Of a stretch of 64,000 nt of DNA, positions 45,408 to 60,804 are shown piece by piece (position 1 is the stretch's first letter; the number at the start of each line of letters is the position of its first letter). The translations under genes were made by a program, and so were the position numbers. Below the pieces are notes generated by a model. The model was not told the origin of the DNA. It searched no databases and was given only the letters and a program-made list of their open reading frames with translations. Source of the DNA: Neocallimastix lanati (nom. inval.). Its lineage: Eukaryota; Neocallimastigomycota; Neocallimastigomycetes; Neocallimastigales; Neocallimastigaceae. The DNA lies in NCBI GenBank assembly GCA_016946835.1, contig JACVTC010000001.1, forward strand, positions 3,143,501 to 3,207,500, given 5' to 3'.

Positions 45408-47921
45408 ATTGCCTATAAACTTATTAAATAATATTTAATTTAAATTAGATATTTTTTTTTTATATAAAAAAAAGTAGGAGAAAAAAAAATATTTTTTATC
45501 CTAATTTTTTTTTGAATCAATCTCATATCCTATGCAAATAACTATATAATAATATTATAAAAAAATTATGTATAAAAAATAAGATTTTAATTAAATATAT
45601 ATATTTTTTATAGTTTTTTATAAACACGTTTGTATTTAATTCTATTACCAAAAAAAAAAAAAAAAAAAAAAAGAAAAGAAAAATTGTAAAAAAAAAAAAG
45701 AAGACTTAATAAAAAGTTTTTTTTTTTTTATTTTTACTTTTATTTATTTATTATTATTTTTTTATAAAAAATAATAAAGCAAATAAATTTTTATTTAAAA
45801 AATATACAACCAATTAAAATAATTTTTTTACCCTTTTCCCTCCGTTTATTTTGTTATTATTATTAAAATTTATTTATATATATGAATAGTTCTTTTTTTT
45901 TTTAAAAGTAAGGTATTTTTTATTAGTATAAAAAACATATTAATAGGCTAGGTAAACATAATTAAAATAAAAACTAATAATAACAATAGAACAGAAAAAC
46001 AAAAACAAAAACAAAAACATTCAATATTAATTCAAATAAGAAAAAAACTTAATAAAAAATGAACAAAAAAAAAATTTAAGTGGTGATCATTTTTATATCA
46101 CCTAAATTAAAAGCAAATAAAAAAAAAAAAAAAATAAAAATAAAAAAAAAATAAAAATAAAAAAAAAAAAAGAAAGAGAAGAAAAATATTCCCATTCATT
46201 CTAGTTTAAATATAATTAAAAGTAGGAATTCGTTTTTAATTTTTTTTTTTTAAAGAATAAATTGAATTTAGTTCAATTTACTTTTAATTATAATAATAAT
46301 AATAATAATAATAATATTACTATTGTTATTGTTATTCCTTTTTAAATAATTTAATTATTAGTACTTTTTATTGTATAATATATAATAATATTAGTATTAT
46401 TATAGGAATATTTTTAATATTGTTAATTATGATAAAGAGTTAAAAAAATAATTTTTTCTATAGTAAAATGAATTATAAATATTAAATAGAAAATAGAAGA
46501 ATTTAAAAGTAGTTTTTTTTTTTTTTTTTTTTTTGAAGATTTCAATTAAAAATCATAGTATTATTTTTTCCCAATTGATTTAATGATTATCAATCAATTG
46601 AATTATGGTAAATGATATGAAAGAAATAAAATTAATATTTTATTATAACACGCACATATATTTCCATTATAATTAGTACAACATATTGTTAAATTATATC
46701 ACATTTAAAGTAAATCCAAGTTAACTTATATTAAAAATTAATATTTTTATTCTTATATTATTAATTAGGATATATTATAATAATATTTTTTTATTTTAAT
46801 ATAAGATTTAAATTATATTTTTTAAAATTATTAGAATATTTGAATTTAATGAACTTTTTTTTTTTTTTTTTTATTTTTTTATTAATATGCTAATTTATCC
46901 TATTAATTAAAAAAAAAAAAATTAATTATAATAAATTGATATTTTATATTTTATTATATTATTTTAATTATTTTTATTTTTTTATATAATAATCATATTT
47001 TTTAATTAATTAAAATAAAAGTGATTATATTTTAAAGTTTAAATAATATTTTTTTTTAATATGTGTTTTACAAAGAATTTATTAAATTTTTTTTTTTAAA
47101 AAAAATTTAATTAAAAAAAAAAAAAAAAATTAAAATTTAAAATTGAAAATAAAAAAAAAAAAAAAAAGAAAAGAAAAGAGGAAAAAAAAAAAAAGATAGC
47201 AAATAAAGACTTATTATTATTATTATAATATAATAAATAAAAAAAAAAGAAAAGAAATTAATATTTTAAAAGTAATATAAAACATGTAATACTATTTATA
47301 TTATCTAGTAATTTATTATTTTCTTTTCTTTTAAGTTTTATAAATTTAACTTTTGAAAAGTTAAAACAAAAAAAGGAATTTTAGTATTAAATTAAGGAAC
47401 ATTAACAAATTTATATGCTCTTTTAAAAGAAAAATAAAAACTTTTTTCTTTTTTTTAATTATATTTTTTTAAAAAATTTCATTTTTTAAAAAATTTAAAT
47501 AAAAAAAATAATTTATTTTATTATCTATTTAAAAAAACTTTTATTATTATTATTATTATTATTATTAATAGGAATAAAATAAGAAATTACATAATTTAAT
47601 TTAAGATAAAAAAAAAAATATATACTTTTTTTCCTAATCATTCTATATTATTATAATAATAAATTTATTTATAATAATAATATATATATATATATTAAAT
47701 CAAAGTTTTTATTTTACAATCTTTTTTATTGTCATTTCATATCTAATATAATATACTATTATACCATATTCATATACATACATATTTTATTGCAACAAAC
47801 TAAAAAATACATAAACTTATTTATACAATTAACAATTCATTTCTTCTTTTTTTTAATAGTATAAAAAAGAAAACTATTCCTATCATATATCTGAACCAAA
47901 CTTATACCTATTGTAATTGAC

Positions 47922-47952
<31 letters not shown>

Positions 47953-48585
47953 GTTTTTTTATATATATGTATATATATTTTATTTTATATTGTATATTTA
48001 TTAATATTTATATATATTAGGAATTATATATTAGGAATTAAACATAATAATGAACATACAATTAATATTAAAAATACTAATCTTATATTAATATTTTAAA
48101 ATTAGTATTATTTTTTTTATAAGATTCTTAATATCATAATATTTAGTAATTTGGTATTACATTATTAAGAATAACATAATAAAATAGTATTAAATCATAA
48201 AATTATAGAAAATAACTATTGTATTTTTCAAATATTACATATATTTTATTTTTTATTTTTATTTATTCTAATATTGAAAAAAATTAGTTTAATTTTGTTC
48301 AAATAATGATAATTTTTAATTTTATTGTTTAAAAAAATATAAATTTAATTTATTGTTAATAATAACGATAATTATAAATGATATTATATTTTTTATTTTA
48401 TTTTATTTTATTTTTTTTTTTTTTTATATTCTTCATATATATACTATATTAAGTCAAATACTAATAAACCTTTATATATATATACTTTTTTTTTTTTTTA
48501 ATATCATTTATATAAATTATATTTGATGTTTTGTCTACTGAAACTTTATTGAACTCTTTTAATTAATAATTGATAATGTAGAGCG

Positions 48586-48618
<33 letters not shown>

Positions 48619-48680
48619 CATTATTTTTGTTTTAAATTTTTTTTTTTTTATTATTTTTTTAAATATACCATAATATAAAG
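45408..48680. other. AT-rich spacer
   Basis: No gene or RNA was recognised in about 3.3 kb. The first 150 bases are the ILV6 3' UTR. The rest has poly-A and poly-T tracts (45649-45671, 46513-46534, 47156-47167, 47922-47952, 48591-48617), a short AAT run (46293-46315) and an ATT run (47540-47566). The region just before 48681 should contain the missing first exon or promoter of the next gene, but no ATG in frame with it was found. Confidence 0.7.
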
Positions 48681-50056
48681 TTGCCTCGAAAACAAAGACT
48701 TCGCAGTATAAAGCGAACTTTTTATAAATATTTTAAAGGGAATGATCCCACCGTCACTATCGTTCCTTCCTCCACTGCTACCACACTTGTCACCCCCTCA
48801 AACACCACTTCTACTGTCACCATAGAAAATGATAATAAAAAAATTCCTATTCTACTGGTGGCAGAGGATTATCCAGAGGATATTGCAGATGGCCTAAATG
48901 AAATCGCTCAACATTATATTCATCAAAATTTTAAAACTCGTTCCAGTATCATCGATAGTGATCTTGATCTTCACCTCAACAACCTCAACAACAACAAAGA
49001 CCACCAAACTACTCTGGTTTATGATAATCAATGGAGAATAAAGTAAAATTTAATATAAAAGTTCAATTTTTTTATTTTATTTTATTTTTATTTTTTTTAT
49101 TTTTAAATTATTTTATATTATTATTATTATTTTTACTTTTATTTTTATTTATTTATTTATTTGTTTGTTTTTAAAGTATATATATATATATATATATTTT
49201 TTTTTTTACAATAAAAAATATTATATTTCATTATAATACTTATTATAATAATATTAAATATCATAATATTTCATTATTAATAATGTTATTTATATTTATT
49301 TTTCCCTACTTTTTAATGCTTAAATTATTTGTTATCTTTATTACTATTCAAAACAAAAATTATTATCTATTAAAAATTTTTAATTATTTCTATTTTTATA
49401 TTTGTTAAATTTTAACTCTATTTATAGATTTATTCATGATAATGATTTGGAAGGAGGAAAGCTAATCGTGAATTCTAATTTCACAAATTTTAGAGAAGTT
49501 CCTTCAGACGAAGTAGGCTTACAAATTACTGTTAAATATTATAATAAAATTGAAGGTAGAGTATTATCAATTGTTTTATTAATTAGTTTACAAAAAAAAA
49601 AAAAAAAAAAAAAATTAAATTAAAAATAAAATAAGATAGAATAAAATAAAATAAAATAAAATAAAATTAAATTAAAATTAAAATAAAAAAAAAAAAAAAA
49701 AAAAGTAAAATTAAAATAAAATAAATAAATATGAGAAAAATATTTAATAAAACACAACGTATTATAATATACATCATATATATATAAAATAAAAAATAGC
49801 ATTTCGAGCCTTAGGTAGAATTCTTAAATCTGTATATATCATCAGTCATGATGAAGAGCTCTTTAAATCGGGGGAGGTGGAATCCTATTTAAATTTTGAG
49901 GAAATGGCACAATTTCATCATTTAGGGTAAGAATAAAAAAAAAGAAGAAAGAAAGAAGAGTAAAATTATATATAAAAAAAATAATAGTGAAAATTAGTAA
50001 AATTAATAAAAATGAAAATAATAAAAATGGATAGTAAAACAAGACAACACAGAATG

Positions 50057-50091
<35 letters not shown>

Positions 50092-50143
50092 ATAAAAAAT
50101 AATATATATATATATATTCTTATTTTTTTATTTTTTATTTTTA

Positions 50144-50175
<32 letters not shown>

Positions 50176-50229
50176 CAAAGTTTTAATGAATATGAATTTT
50201 AATAATAAAATGAAACAATATTATTTAAG

Positions 50230-50266
<37 letters not shown>

Positions 50267-50840
50267 TAAAGATATAAAGATTTATAAGATGAACATATAT
50301 TAATTTATTATATTATACTTTTTTTTTTTTAAAAAAAAAAAATAAATCTGATATTAAATAGAACAATGGTGGATTGTAGTCGAAGTTGTGTTGCTAATAT
50401 CGATACCATCTTTTATTTATTAAGAACTTGCGCTCTCTTAGGAATTAATTGTTTCCAATTATATACGGAAGATACCTATAAGGTAAAAAATTATATAAAT
50501 ATGTATATTTAAATATATTATTAATTTTTATATACTTATATTTATTTAATAACAATAATAATAATGATATTATTATTATTATTATTATTATAATTATTAT
50601 TATTTTCTATCTAAATTTATTTACATATAATATATAATAAAATTAAATCATCTTTCTTATAATTTATCTTTATATATATATTAAATGAAGATTGAAAATG
50701 AACCTTTCTTTGGTTATATGAGAGGTGGTTATACTGAAGATGAATTGGTTATGATCGATGATTATGCCTATAACTTGTAAAAATTTAAAAAAAAAAAAAA
50801 AAAAATTATTTATTATTATTATTAAAAATATTGTTATTAC

Positions 50841-50915
<75 letters not shown>

Positions 50916-50926
50916 AAATATTGTTA

Positions 50927-50969
<43 letters not shown>

Positions 50970-51438
50970 TTATTTTATTTTTTATATTTTAAATATATAC
51001 ATATATTTTTCTAAATATATACATATATATATTAAAAAAAAAAAAATTTTTTTTTTCCATTTTTGTTTATAGAGGAATTGAAGTTTTCCCATGTATTCAG
51101 ACGTTAGGCCACCTCGGACAAATTTTACAGGTAAAAAAAAAAAAGAAAGAATAAAATTTAAAAGTTTAAAAAAGAAAAAATATAATTATAAATATAAAAT
51201 TTTTATTTTTTATTTATATATATATATTATTATATTGATATATTAATAAATATTCTTATATCTATTTTTAATCACATGTATACATGCTAAATTAAATTTT
51301 GTTAGTGGCCGTATTATGCTAACGTTAGAGAGTAATTCCTAAAGCTTTTTTTTTTTTTTTTTTTTTTTAATATTGAATTTCCTTTTTTTTTATATTTTTA
51401 ATATATATATATATAATCTTAATTTATTAATTTATTTA

Positions 51439-51475
<37 letters not shown>

Positions 51476-51553
51476 TCATATTATTGATTTTTATTATTAA
51501 TTATTATTATTATTATTATTATTATTAATTCATATTATTGATTTTTATTATTA

Positions 51554-51586
<33 letters not shown>

Positions 51587-51610
51587 TCATATTATTGATT
51601 TTTATTATTA

Positions 51611-51645
<35 letters not shown>

Positions 51646-52476
51646 GAATAATTCTTGTTATTCCATATATACATATACATATAAATATTATATTTATTAA
51701 TATATTTATGACACTTCATTTAATTGCTTTATTTAAAAACTCACTTGAATAGTACTTCGGAAGTACTTCTGGTGGAATATGAAGAAACATATCAATTGAT
51801 AGAGAAAATGATTCGAACTGTCACTAAACCTTTCCGTTCTAAATTAATTCATATTGGAATGGATGAGGTATATATATATATATATTTATATTACACTATT
51901 TTTTAAATATACTATATGATATATGATAATATTTTTTAAATATACTTCAAAAAATATTTGTTTTATTTTATTTTTTAATTAAATAATAATATTATATATA
52001 TGTATATATATTTCTTTAATTTAAAGGCTCATGGTTTAGGCGAAGGAAGATATCGACAAATTTTCGGTAATCGTAAGGAGAATAGTCAAGTATTTCTGGA
52101 ACATTTACAACGCGTTTCTCAAATCTGCAAAAATTTAGGGAAAACCCCGTTAATTTGGTCGGATAGTAAGAATTTTAAAATAAAATTAAATAATATAATG
52201 AAATAAAATAAAATATGAAGTGAACTGAATTTAATAGATTAATTGATAGAATAAAATATATATTATATACATATATATAATCATAGAAAATAAAATATAA
52301 AATAAATAATTTTTTATTTATATATTTATTTAATTTTATTTTATTTTTTTTTTTTTTTATATTTTTTATCTTTGTTTTTGTTTTCCCAATTTTTATTCAA
52401 TATAATAGTGCTCTTCTGTTTAGGTAAACAAAAAAAATAATTATTTAATTATAAATTCCTAGTAATCCTAATTCAT

Positions 52477-52515
<39 letters not shown>

Positions 52516-52923
52516 AATATATATTATAGCTGGTAAAAATAATTCATTAGCTGTTTACTATGATAATGTTAATCCATTGTCCTCTGAACAAGCTCTTAAA
52601 ATTCCACCTGAAGTTAATTTAATTTATTGGGATTGTAAATATATATAAAGAGAAATATATAAATATAAATATATAAAATATAAAATTTTATTATTATTAA
52701 CATAATTATGATAAATTATTGTATTATAAATCATAAATAATTATTAACTATGATTATGATTATAATAAATAAATTAGGAGAATTTTTTTTTTTTTTTTTT
52801 TTTTTTAAATAGTATTAAATATTGTATAATATTAGAATATTATTAATTCTTTTTTTATATTTTTCTTTGTATTATATACATACATATATATATATATATT
52901 TATTCTTATCATATTTTTTTTTT

Positions 52924-52970
<47 letters not shown>

Positions 52971-54058
52971 CCTCTTCCTTTTTTAACTATCCTTTAAATA
53001 AGATTATCATGTCAATACCGATTTTTATTCTCATAAAATTAAACATCATAGAGAGTTAGGTTGTGAACCTTGGTTTGCTGGAGGTATCTGGACTTGGAAT
53101 CGTTTTTGGGCCGCCCTTCCATTTTCTTTCCATTCTGGAAATGCAGCCCTTCAAGCCGTAAAATCTGAAGGGGTGAAAAATACTTTTGTTACAATATGGT
53201 AAGTATTCCACTATAGAAAAAATAAAGAGATAAATAAATAAATATATATATATTAAAGAATTAAAAATATGAAAAATATAAAAAAGTAAAAATTAAGATA
53301 AAAAATAAAAAAATAATAGATTATTATATTCATATTTATGATAATAATATTAATCAATTTATCTATATTTTAATATTATAATAAAATTATTAACTATTTA
53401 AATAATAATTTTTTTTATATATATAACACTTTTTTTCTATATTTCTTTATTATTCATTTTTTTATATAACACTCTTTTTCTATATTTCTTTATTATTCAT
53501 TTTTTTATATAACACTCTTTTTCTGTATTTCTTTATTATTCATTTTTTTATATAACACTTTTTTTCTATATTTCTTTATTATTCATTTTTTTTATATAAC
53601 ACTCTTTTTCTATATTTCTTTATTATTCAATTTTATAATAATTTTCATTAGGGGCGATGATGGAAATGAATTTGATATGTAATTATCTATTAATACTATA
53701 TTAAAAAATATATATATTAAATAATCAATTTGTTATATATATAAATTATTTTATTTTTATAATTTTATTTTATTTATTTATTTATTTTATATTTATATAT
53801 ATATTTTTTATATTTCAATTTTGTTTTATCTTCCATAATTAAATAAGGTATTCCTTATTACCCGGATTAATTCTGTATGGTGAACATGGTTACACTCCAA
53901 ATCATGTAGTGTCTCTTGATACCATCAAAACAACTTTTGGTGCTATCTGTGGTGGTGATTTAGACGCTTGGATGGAAGCTTGTAAATTAGATCATATCCT
54001 TCCTTCCCCTTATCCTTCCCCTTCTTCCTCAGTCGATTCTAAACTTTATTTCCCTGTA

Positions 54059-54093
<35 letters not shown>

Positions 54094-54727
54094 AAAATTT
54101 AAAAATTTAAAAATTTAATATATATAATTTTTTTTTTATTTTTTTTATTTATTTCTATATTATTATCAATATCTTAATCAATTACGAAAATTAATAAATA
54201 TCATTTTATTTATATAATATACTGGTTATTATTTTATATATTGTTTTATTTTTATATATATTTTTATAAAAAAATTCCATATCATAAGCCTAATACAAGT
54301 AAGTGGATATTATGGATGGATCCTATTTATGCTTTCTTATCCCCTCAATATGGGTAAAGTTAAAAATGAAAAACTAACAAATAAATAAACAAAAAAAATG
54401 GGAAAAAAAAAGAAATAAAAATAAAGCAATATATATATATAATATACATTTGCTTAATAATTTTTTTTTTTTTTTTTTTTTTATTTTTGTTTTGTTTTTA
54501 AAAAATATTTATATATTATTGTTGAGATTATTTAAATTAAAGAAAAATTAAAAAAAAAATATTAACCTATTCTTTTTTCTCCTTTTTATATATGTACTTT
54601 GTATATATTTATACATATATTTTCTTATAATAATAATAATAATAATTCTCATAATTATAATTAAAATAGAATGTTTGACCTTGAAAAACATTATTTAGAG
54701 GTAAGCTCAATAATATGATAATTAAAC

Positions 54728-54762
<35 letters not shown>

Positions 54763-55039
54763 ATTATTATTATTACTACTATTTTTTTTTATATATATAT
54801 ATTTTTTGTTCTTCACTAAAATGCTAATATGAATATTAACATATCATTTTTTTATTGTTCATATATTATATATATATATATATTATAATTATTAAATATT
54901 ATAAAAAAAAAAATAAATAAATACATTTATAAATATATTACAATATATTATTTCTATTTTCTTATCTATTGTTTTTTATTTATTTATTCTACTTTTTTTT
55001 CTTTTTTTAATTCATATTACTTTAAAAAAAAAAAAAAAA

Positions 55040-55094
<55 letters not shown>

Positions 55095-55556
55095 TATATA
55101 AATTTAAATTTTTAATTTTTTATTTTTTTTTTTAATTAATAGCTTTCAAATAATTTAAAACAAGCCATGACAGCAGATGAAAATAAATATCCCTTAAATA
55201 AATATTTAGAATTTCCAGTCCTGTTGGCTTATGTGCTTTCCTTAAAGGTAAACCTTCGGAAAAAGTTAGAGGAAGCCTATAAAGCAGGTGACCTTGTTAA
55301 ACTTCAGGAACTCTATGATACCGATCTTACTCTTCTCTGTGAAAATACTAAAAAATTATGGAAATTACATCGAGATAATTGGTTGGGAAGGGCAAAACCT
55401 TTTGGATGTGAAACAGGTAAGAAGACTGAATGGATGAATAAATAAATGATGTATTAAAAATATAAATAATACATATATATATATATAAAAGTGAAGAATT
55501 TATAAAATATAAATAATAATAATAATATTAAAATAACAACAACAACAACAACAACA

Positions 55557-55595
<39 letters not shown>

Positions 55596-55605
55596 TTATC
55601 ATTAC

Positions 55606-55641
<36 letters not shown>

Positions 55642-55647
55642 CATTAC

Positions 55648-55687
<40 letters not shown>

Positions 55688-56171
55688 TTTCATTATTATT
55701 AAATTTATAGTACAATAAAAATATTTTATTTATTATTTTTTTTTATTATTAATATTTATTTTATATATATATTTATGATATATATAATAGTTGAATTACG
55801 ATATGGAGGCTTGATTATTCGATTAAATTCTTTATATGATCGAATTAAAGGTTATTTAGATCATAAATATTCATCTATTCCAGAATTTGAGTCTCCTCCT
55901 ATGATGATCTATGAAAATGCTGGTCCAGGTTTATTATTAGATTATAGGTAATATATTTTTATTATTTATTATATATATATTAATATAAATATATTAAAAA
56001 TGTATTATAGTATTATATAATCTATATAATCTATATATTTATTTTTAAATTTATTAATTAAATTCTATATTTAAAATGATGATACTTAAAAATGATTTTT
56101 TTTTTTATTTATTTAATTATTATTTCTTTAGTCGCGCTGCTACTCCATCGAGAGCCTTTGGTGCTGGCTAA
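48681..56171 (+). CDS. GH20-family beta-N-acetylhexosaminidase-like protein, 19 exons
   Basis: Exons: 48681-49042, 49428-49555, 49800-49926, 50362-50482, 50691-50776, 51073-51130, 51306-51331, 51753-51867, 52027-52165, 52409-52423, 52530-52634, 53003-53198, 53652-53678, 53848-54055, 54289-54353, 54670-54700, 55143-55416, 55791-55947, 56132-56171. All introns are GT-AG and the sum is 2280 nt (759 codons plus stop). The family removes terminal N-acetylhexosamine. The TIM barrel shows AFRALGRIL, TMVDCSRSCVANIDTI, EVFPCIQTLGHLGQILQWP, the Asp-Glu catalytic pair in HIGMDEAHGLGEGRY (split across exons 8 and 9), LIYWDYYH and FAGGIWTWNRFWA. The layout fits the HexD-like branch. There is no signal peptide in the visible part, and the first in-frame codon is not ATG (frame opens after a TAA at 48660-48662), so a 5' exon is missing from this model. 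Confidence 0.9.
50837..50985 (+). repeat. (ATT)n arrays in intron 5 of the GH20-like gene
   Basis: Two ATT arrays split by AAAAATATTGTTAT, inside the intron between exons 5 and 6. The surrounding open frame is poly-Ile/poly-Leu and not coding. Confidence 0.9.
51437..51645 (+). repeat. Compound minisatellite in intron 7
   Basis: About four ATT blocks separated by the spacer AATTCATATTATTGATTTTT, which recurs three times with a period of about 53-57 bp. It lies between microexon 7 and exon 8 of the GH20-like gene. Confidence 0.85.
53411..53632 (+). repeat. 43-bp minisatellite in intron 12
   Basis: Five head-to-tail copies of a unit built from TATATAACACTCTTTTTC and TATATTTCTTTATTATTC, nearly identical apart from one base changes and T-run length. 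It is pyrimidine-rich on the coding strand and sits just before the acceptor of microexon 13. Confidence 0.9.
55536..55690. repeat. Compound AAC/AAT/ATT array in intron 17
   Basis: (AAC)n, then (AAT)n, then (ATT)n, with two ATTATCATTACTATT variants. The AAT-to-ATT switch makes an imperfect inverted repeat. It is inside the intron between exons 17 and 18 of the GH20-like gene. Confidence 0.9.
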
Positions 56172-56472
56172 AGTTTTAAATATATTATATTAAAACTGAT
56201 TTTTTTTTTTTTTTTTTTTTAATCTATTTAATAAAATAATTATAATAATAATAAAATTTAATAAATTTCATTTTCGATTATCCATTTATTATTTCAATTA
56301 TTAAATAAACGAAAAACTTTTTCTTTTTTTTTTCTCTACTTTTTATTATTATATACCATATATTATAATCAAACATATACAATATCTATTTATAAGTTCT
56401 TTAATGTTTTTTCTTTTTTTTTTTTTCTTTTTAAAAAATTACAATATTAAAAAGAAGAAAACAAGAAAAAAA

Positions 56473-56504
<32 letters not shown>

Positions 56505-56509
56505 CAGTC

Positions 56510-56557
<48 letters not shown>

Positions 56558-56609
56558 TATAAAATAATAATTATAAAATAATAATAATAAAATAATAATA
56601 ATTATAATA

Positions 56610-56641
<32 letters not shown>

Positions 56642-56758
56642 TATAATAATAATAATTATAAAATAATAATAATAATAATGATAATAATAATTATAAAATA
56701 ATAATGATAATGATAATAATAATAATAATTATATAATAATGATAATAATGATAATAAT

Positions 56759-56833
<75 letters not shown>

Positions 56834-57333
56834 TAATTATAATTATAATAATTATAATATACTATTTCTTCAATACTATAAATAACCCATAACCATTGAA
56901 AAAGTAAAACTATATTTATGCAATATAAATGACATAATAACAATTGTAATTCTAACCTTTAATGATATGGGCTTATTGATTGATTAACATTAATTTAAAA
57001 AAAAAAAAAAAAAAATAATTAAAATACATTATATAAATAATTATAATATATATATATAAATATAAATATAATAATTTATATAAAAAATACCATTTATTAA
57101 TTTTCATAATTATTTATTAAAAAATATATGTGTATATATATATATATAATTATTATAAATTTATAAAATTATAAAATGTTTTTATTTATTTTTATATAAA
57201 AAGTATAATATTTAATTAATAATAATGAAAAAATTCATAAAAACAATGTATATATAAAGAAATAAAGAAAGAAAATAAAAAAAAAACTTTATATCTTTAA
57301 AATGAAAAAAAAAAAAAAAAAGCATTTATTATA

Positions 57334-57370
<37 letters not shown>
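56172..57370. repeat. AT-rich spacer with a (TAA)n-derived array
   Basis: The 3' UTR of the GH20-like gene, a run of AAAAC units (56477-56504), and a long TAA/AAT array with GAT and TTATAAAA variants (56515-56840). A TA run lies at 57330-57366. No gene is supported. Confidence 0.8.
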
Positions 57371-58122
<752 letters not shown>

Positions 58123-58798
58123 AATTAAAAATTATAATTTAAAATATACCATGTTTTTTTTGGTTAGTATATTAATATAGGAGATTCTTTATTTTTTTTT
58201 AATACAAAAATTTAATTTAATAATGAAAAAATACTGGCAAAAAAGAAATGAGATTTTTTTGTTATCACCAAATTTAATAATCTATTGTACAACTATATTT
58301 TTTAATATAATTAAAAATCTAGTTTATAATAATTTTTTTTTTTTTATAAAAACCTTGATTTTTTTCTTTATTTTTAATTAAATAAACTTATTCATCATTT
58401 AATTAAATACTTTATATTAAAAGAAAAATTAATTATAAATAATAATTATGAAAAATATGATCATTATATAATAAATATTGTATTATTTTCAATTTTTATT
58501 AAAATACTTTTGTTTATTATAATAAAAGTTTAAATTAGAAAAAAAAAATTTTTTTTTTGACTTTCTTTTTTTTTTTACATAAAGTTGTTTCTTTTTAAAA
58601 ATGAATTAACAAAAGCATTATCAATCAATTAATATTTATATAAAGAAATTTGATATGTGTGTATAAGTTTGTAGTTAACAATAATAGGCTATATATATAT
58701 TTTTTGAATTTATCAAATATAAATTAAATTACAAAGATTATCAACATATATCATATATCAATATATATCAGATATACCATATATTATTATCATTTTAG
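58123..58798. other. AT-rich spacer before the FAS2 relic
   Basis: No feature is supported. The last part looks like an intron end (ATTATCATTTTAG at 58786-58798) preceding the first recognisable FAS2 exon. The exon before it was not found. Confidence 0.6.
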
Positions 58799-60804
58799 TT
58801 TATCCTTTATTTAGCTTCCTCTGTTCAATGGATTAAAACTCAAGAATATTTCTTTAATTCTAAAAAGAAGGGTAGTTCACATGTTGATTGTGTTATTGAA
58901 TTTGGATCAAATGCAACCATGGTTGGCATGGATAAACGTACTTTAGAAAGAAAATATAAATATATTAAGATTTCTGATATTGTTCGTGGTAAAGAACATC
59001 AACTCTTATCCTATACGAATAATGCGAGTGATATCTATTATGATTATGAAAAAAAAGAAGAGGAAGATGAAGAAGACGATATTATTGTTGAATCTCATAA
59101 GGAATCTTCTTCAACTCATAAGAAGGTAATTGATCCCATTCAAAATCCAGCATTAATTGTTATTCCTGATCTTGTTGTCTGGATAGCTTGAAGAATAAGG
59201 TGAAGATTTTAGTAGAGAAATTCAATCAAAAATTCTCTCATAAAAAGGCCAGCTTCAATAATTCCTGTTGGAATTGGGGTTATCAAAACTTTTGGACAAT
59301 AATTTATGGAATACTTACTTGTTACTGAAATTGAAGAGTAAGCTCTTCTTTGTTCTGAAGCTTTTCAATCACATTTGTGAATTTTGCTATTGATAAGTTA
59401 ATTAAACAAATTGAATATGTTAACCAACATATGACAAAAAAAAACTCATGAAAATGTTAATAGTAAATGGATCCTTATTACGAGAATTCACTAACGCTCT
59501 CTTGAAAGAAATTCGTACAGATTTTCAAATTATACCAAAATAAAAATTTAGAAGACCATTTAATGCTCCATCTTTAAATATTCATTAACATGGTCCACTT
59601 TTAGTTTCATTTGTAGAAACTTTAATTAGCTCTGATATTACCGATCCTTATGAATTCTATGAAAACATTTCCCTTTCAGAAGTAGAAAAATTAATTTCGT
59701 CTAGTCACGATCCATGTTTATCTACTCGAAAAGTTTACCATGGCCTGTTATCTTGATAACGATCTTCAAAATGATATTCTTCAAGAATCATTTATTAATA
59801 CTATTGGGGCCTGGATTAATCTTTTTTTATTATAATCTTCTTCTGGTCTAATATGTGCTGCAGTTTGGTCAAGGTCGTGAACCCAATGAAATGTCTAGAT
59901 CTTGTACTTCTTTTTGTAATGATTTTTTATTGAATCAAAGGGCATTGGTACCCTATTATTAATAACAGCTAGTCTTACCTTAAAGATGGAGGTTCCAATC
60001 TACGTTCCTTATTGCTCATAGTTCTATTGCTAAAGATAAAGAAGGACGTTCCGTTCCTGCTCCCGGTCAAGTCAAGGTACTTTAACCGTAGCAAAGCTTG
60101 TCAATTACAAAACTGCAAGAAGTGGATTAAATCTTGAATTTAAAAAATGAATCAGAATTAATGAATGAAGAAGTTAAGGAGATGAAAAAAAAAAAGATAG
60201 TAGTGTCTCTGAAGAAATTATTCAAATATTTATTGAAGAAAGAACTTGTTTCATTAATGATGAAGTTCGTAAGTAGGGAACAGAGGCCTTTCAAATTTGG
60301 GAACAAGAAATCTATAAGAATAATATCTCATTTTTTTACCATTTACCTTGGAGCATTGGCTTCTTATGGTCTTACAATTGATGATATTGATGCAGTTTCT
60401 TTTCAAGGTACTACTACTACGGCTAATAAATAAGAATGAAATTAATATATTTAATAAACAATTTAAATATTTGGGTAAACTAAAGGAAATTCATGTTCAG
60501 TAAATTGGCAAAAATCTTTGGATGACCATGGTAAGGGTGTTGCTGCTATTCAAATTTTTCAATCAGGTATTATTTTAGTTAACTGAAATACTGATAATAT
60601 TGATCTAGATTTTGAAGTAAATGTTTATCTTATATTTAACAATAGGTCGAAAAAGATCCCAGGAATCAAAGCTGTTTTAATTAAATCCTTTGGTTTTGGT
60701 CAAGTCGATAGTGAAGCTTTTGTTATCCATCCAGACCATCTCTTTGCTACATTAAACGACAAGACCATCCCTAATTATAAGGCCATACCTGATCTTCTTG
60801 ACTG
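58799..60804 (+). pseudogene. FAS2: Fatty acid synthase subunit alpha pseudogene
   Basis: Fungal FAS alpha builds fatty acids in the cytosol. Two parts survive. The N-terminal part (58799-59190) reads SSVQWIKTQEYFFNS, MDKRTLERKYKYIKISDI and NASDIYYDYE, matching the alpha subunit's start where it completes the malonyl/palmitoyl transferase fold. The second part (about 59590-60804) covers pieces of the ketoacyl synthase: [81 protein letters not shown] and LIKSFGFGQVDSEAFVIHPD. The ACP, ketoreductase and phosphopantetheine transferase regions are missing, as is most of the active-site Cys segment. There are many stops and frameshifts (for example TGA at 59189). The 3' end is cut by a gypsy fragment. 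An intact copy should exist elsewhere. Confidence 0.9.
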
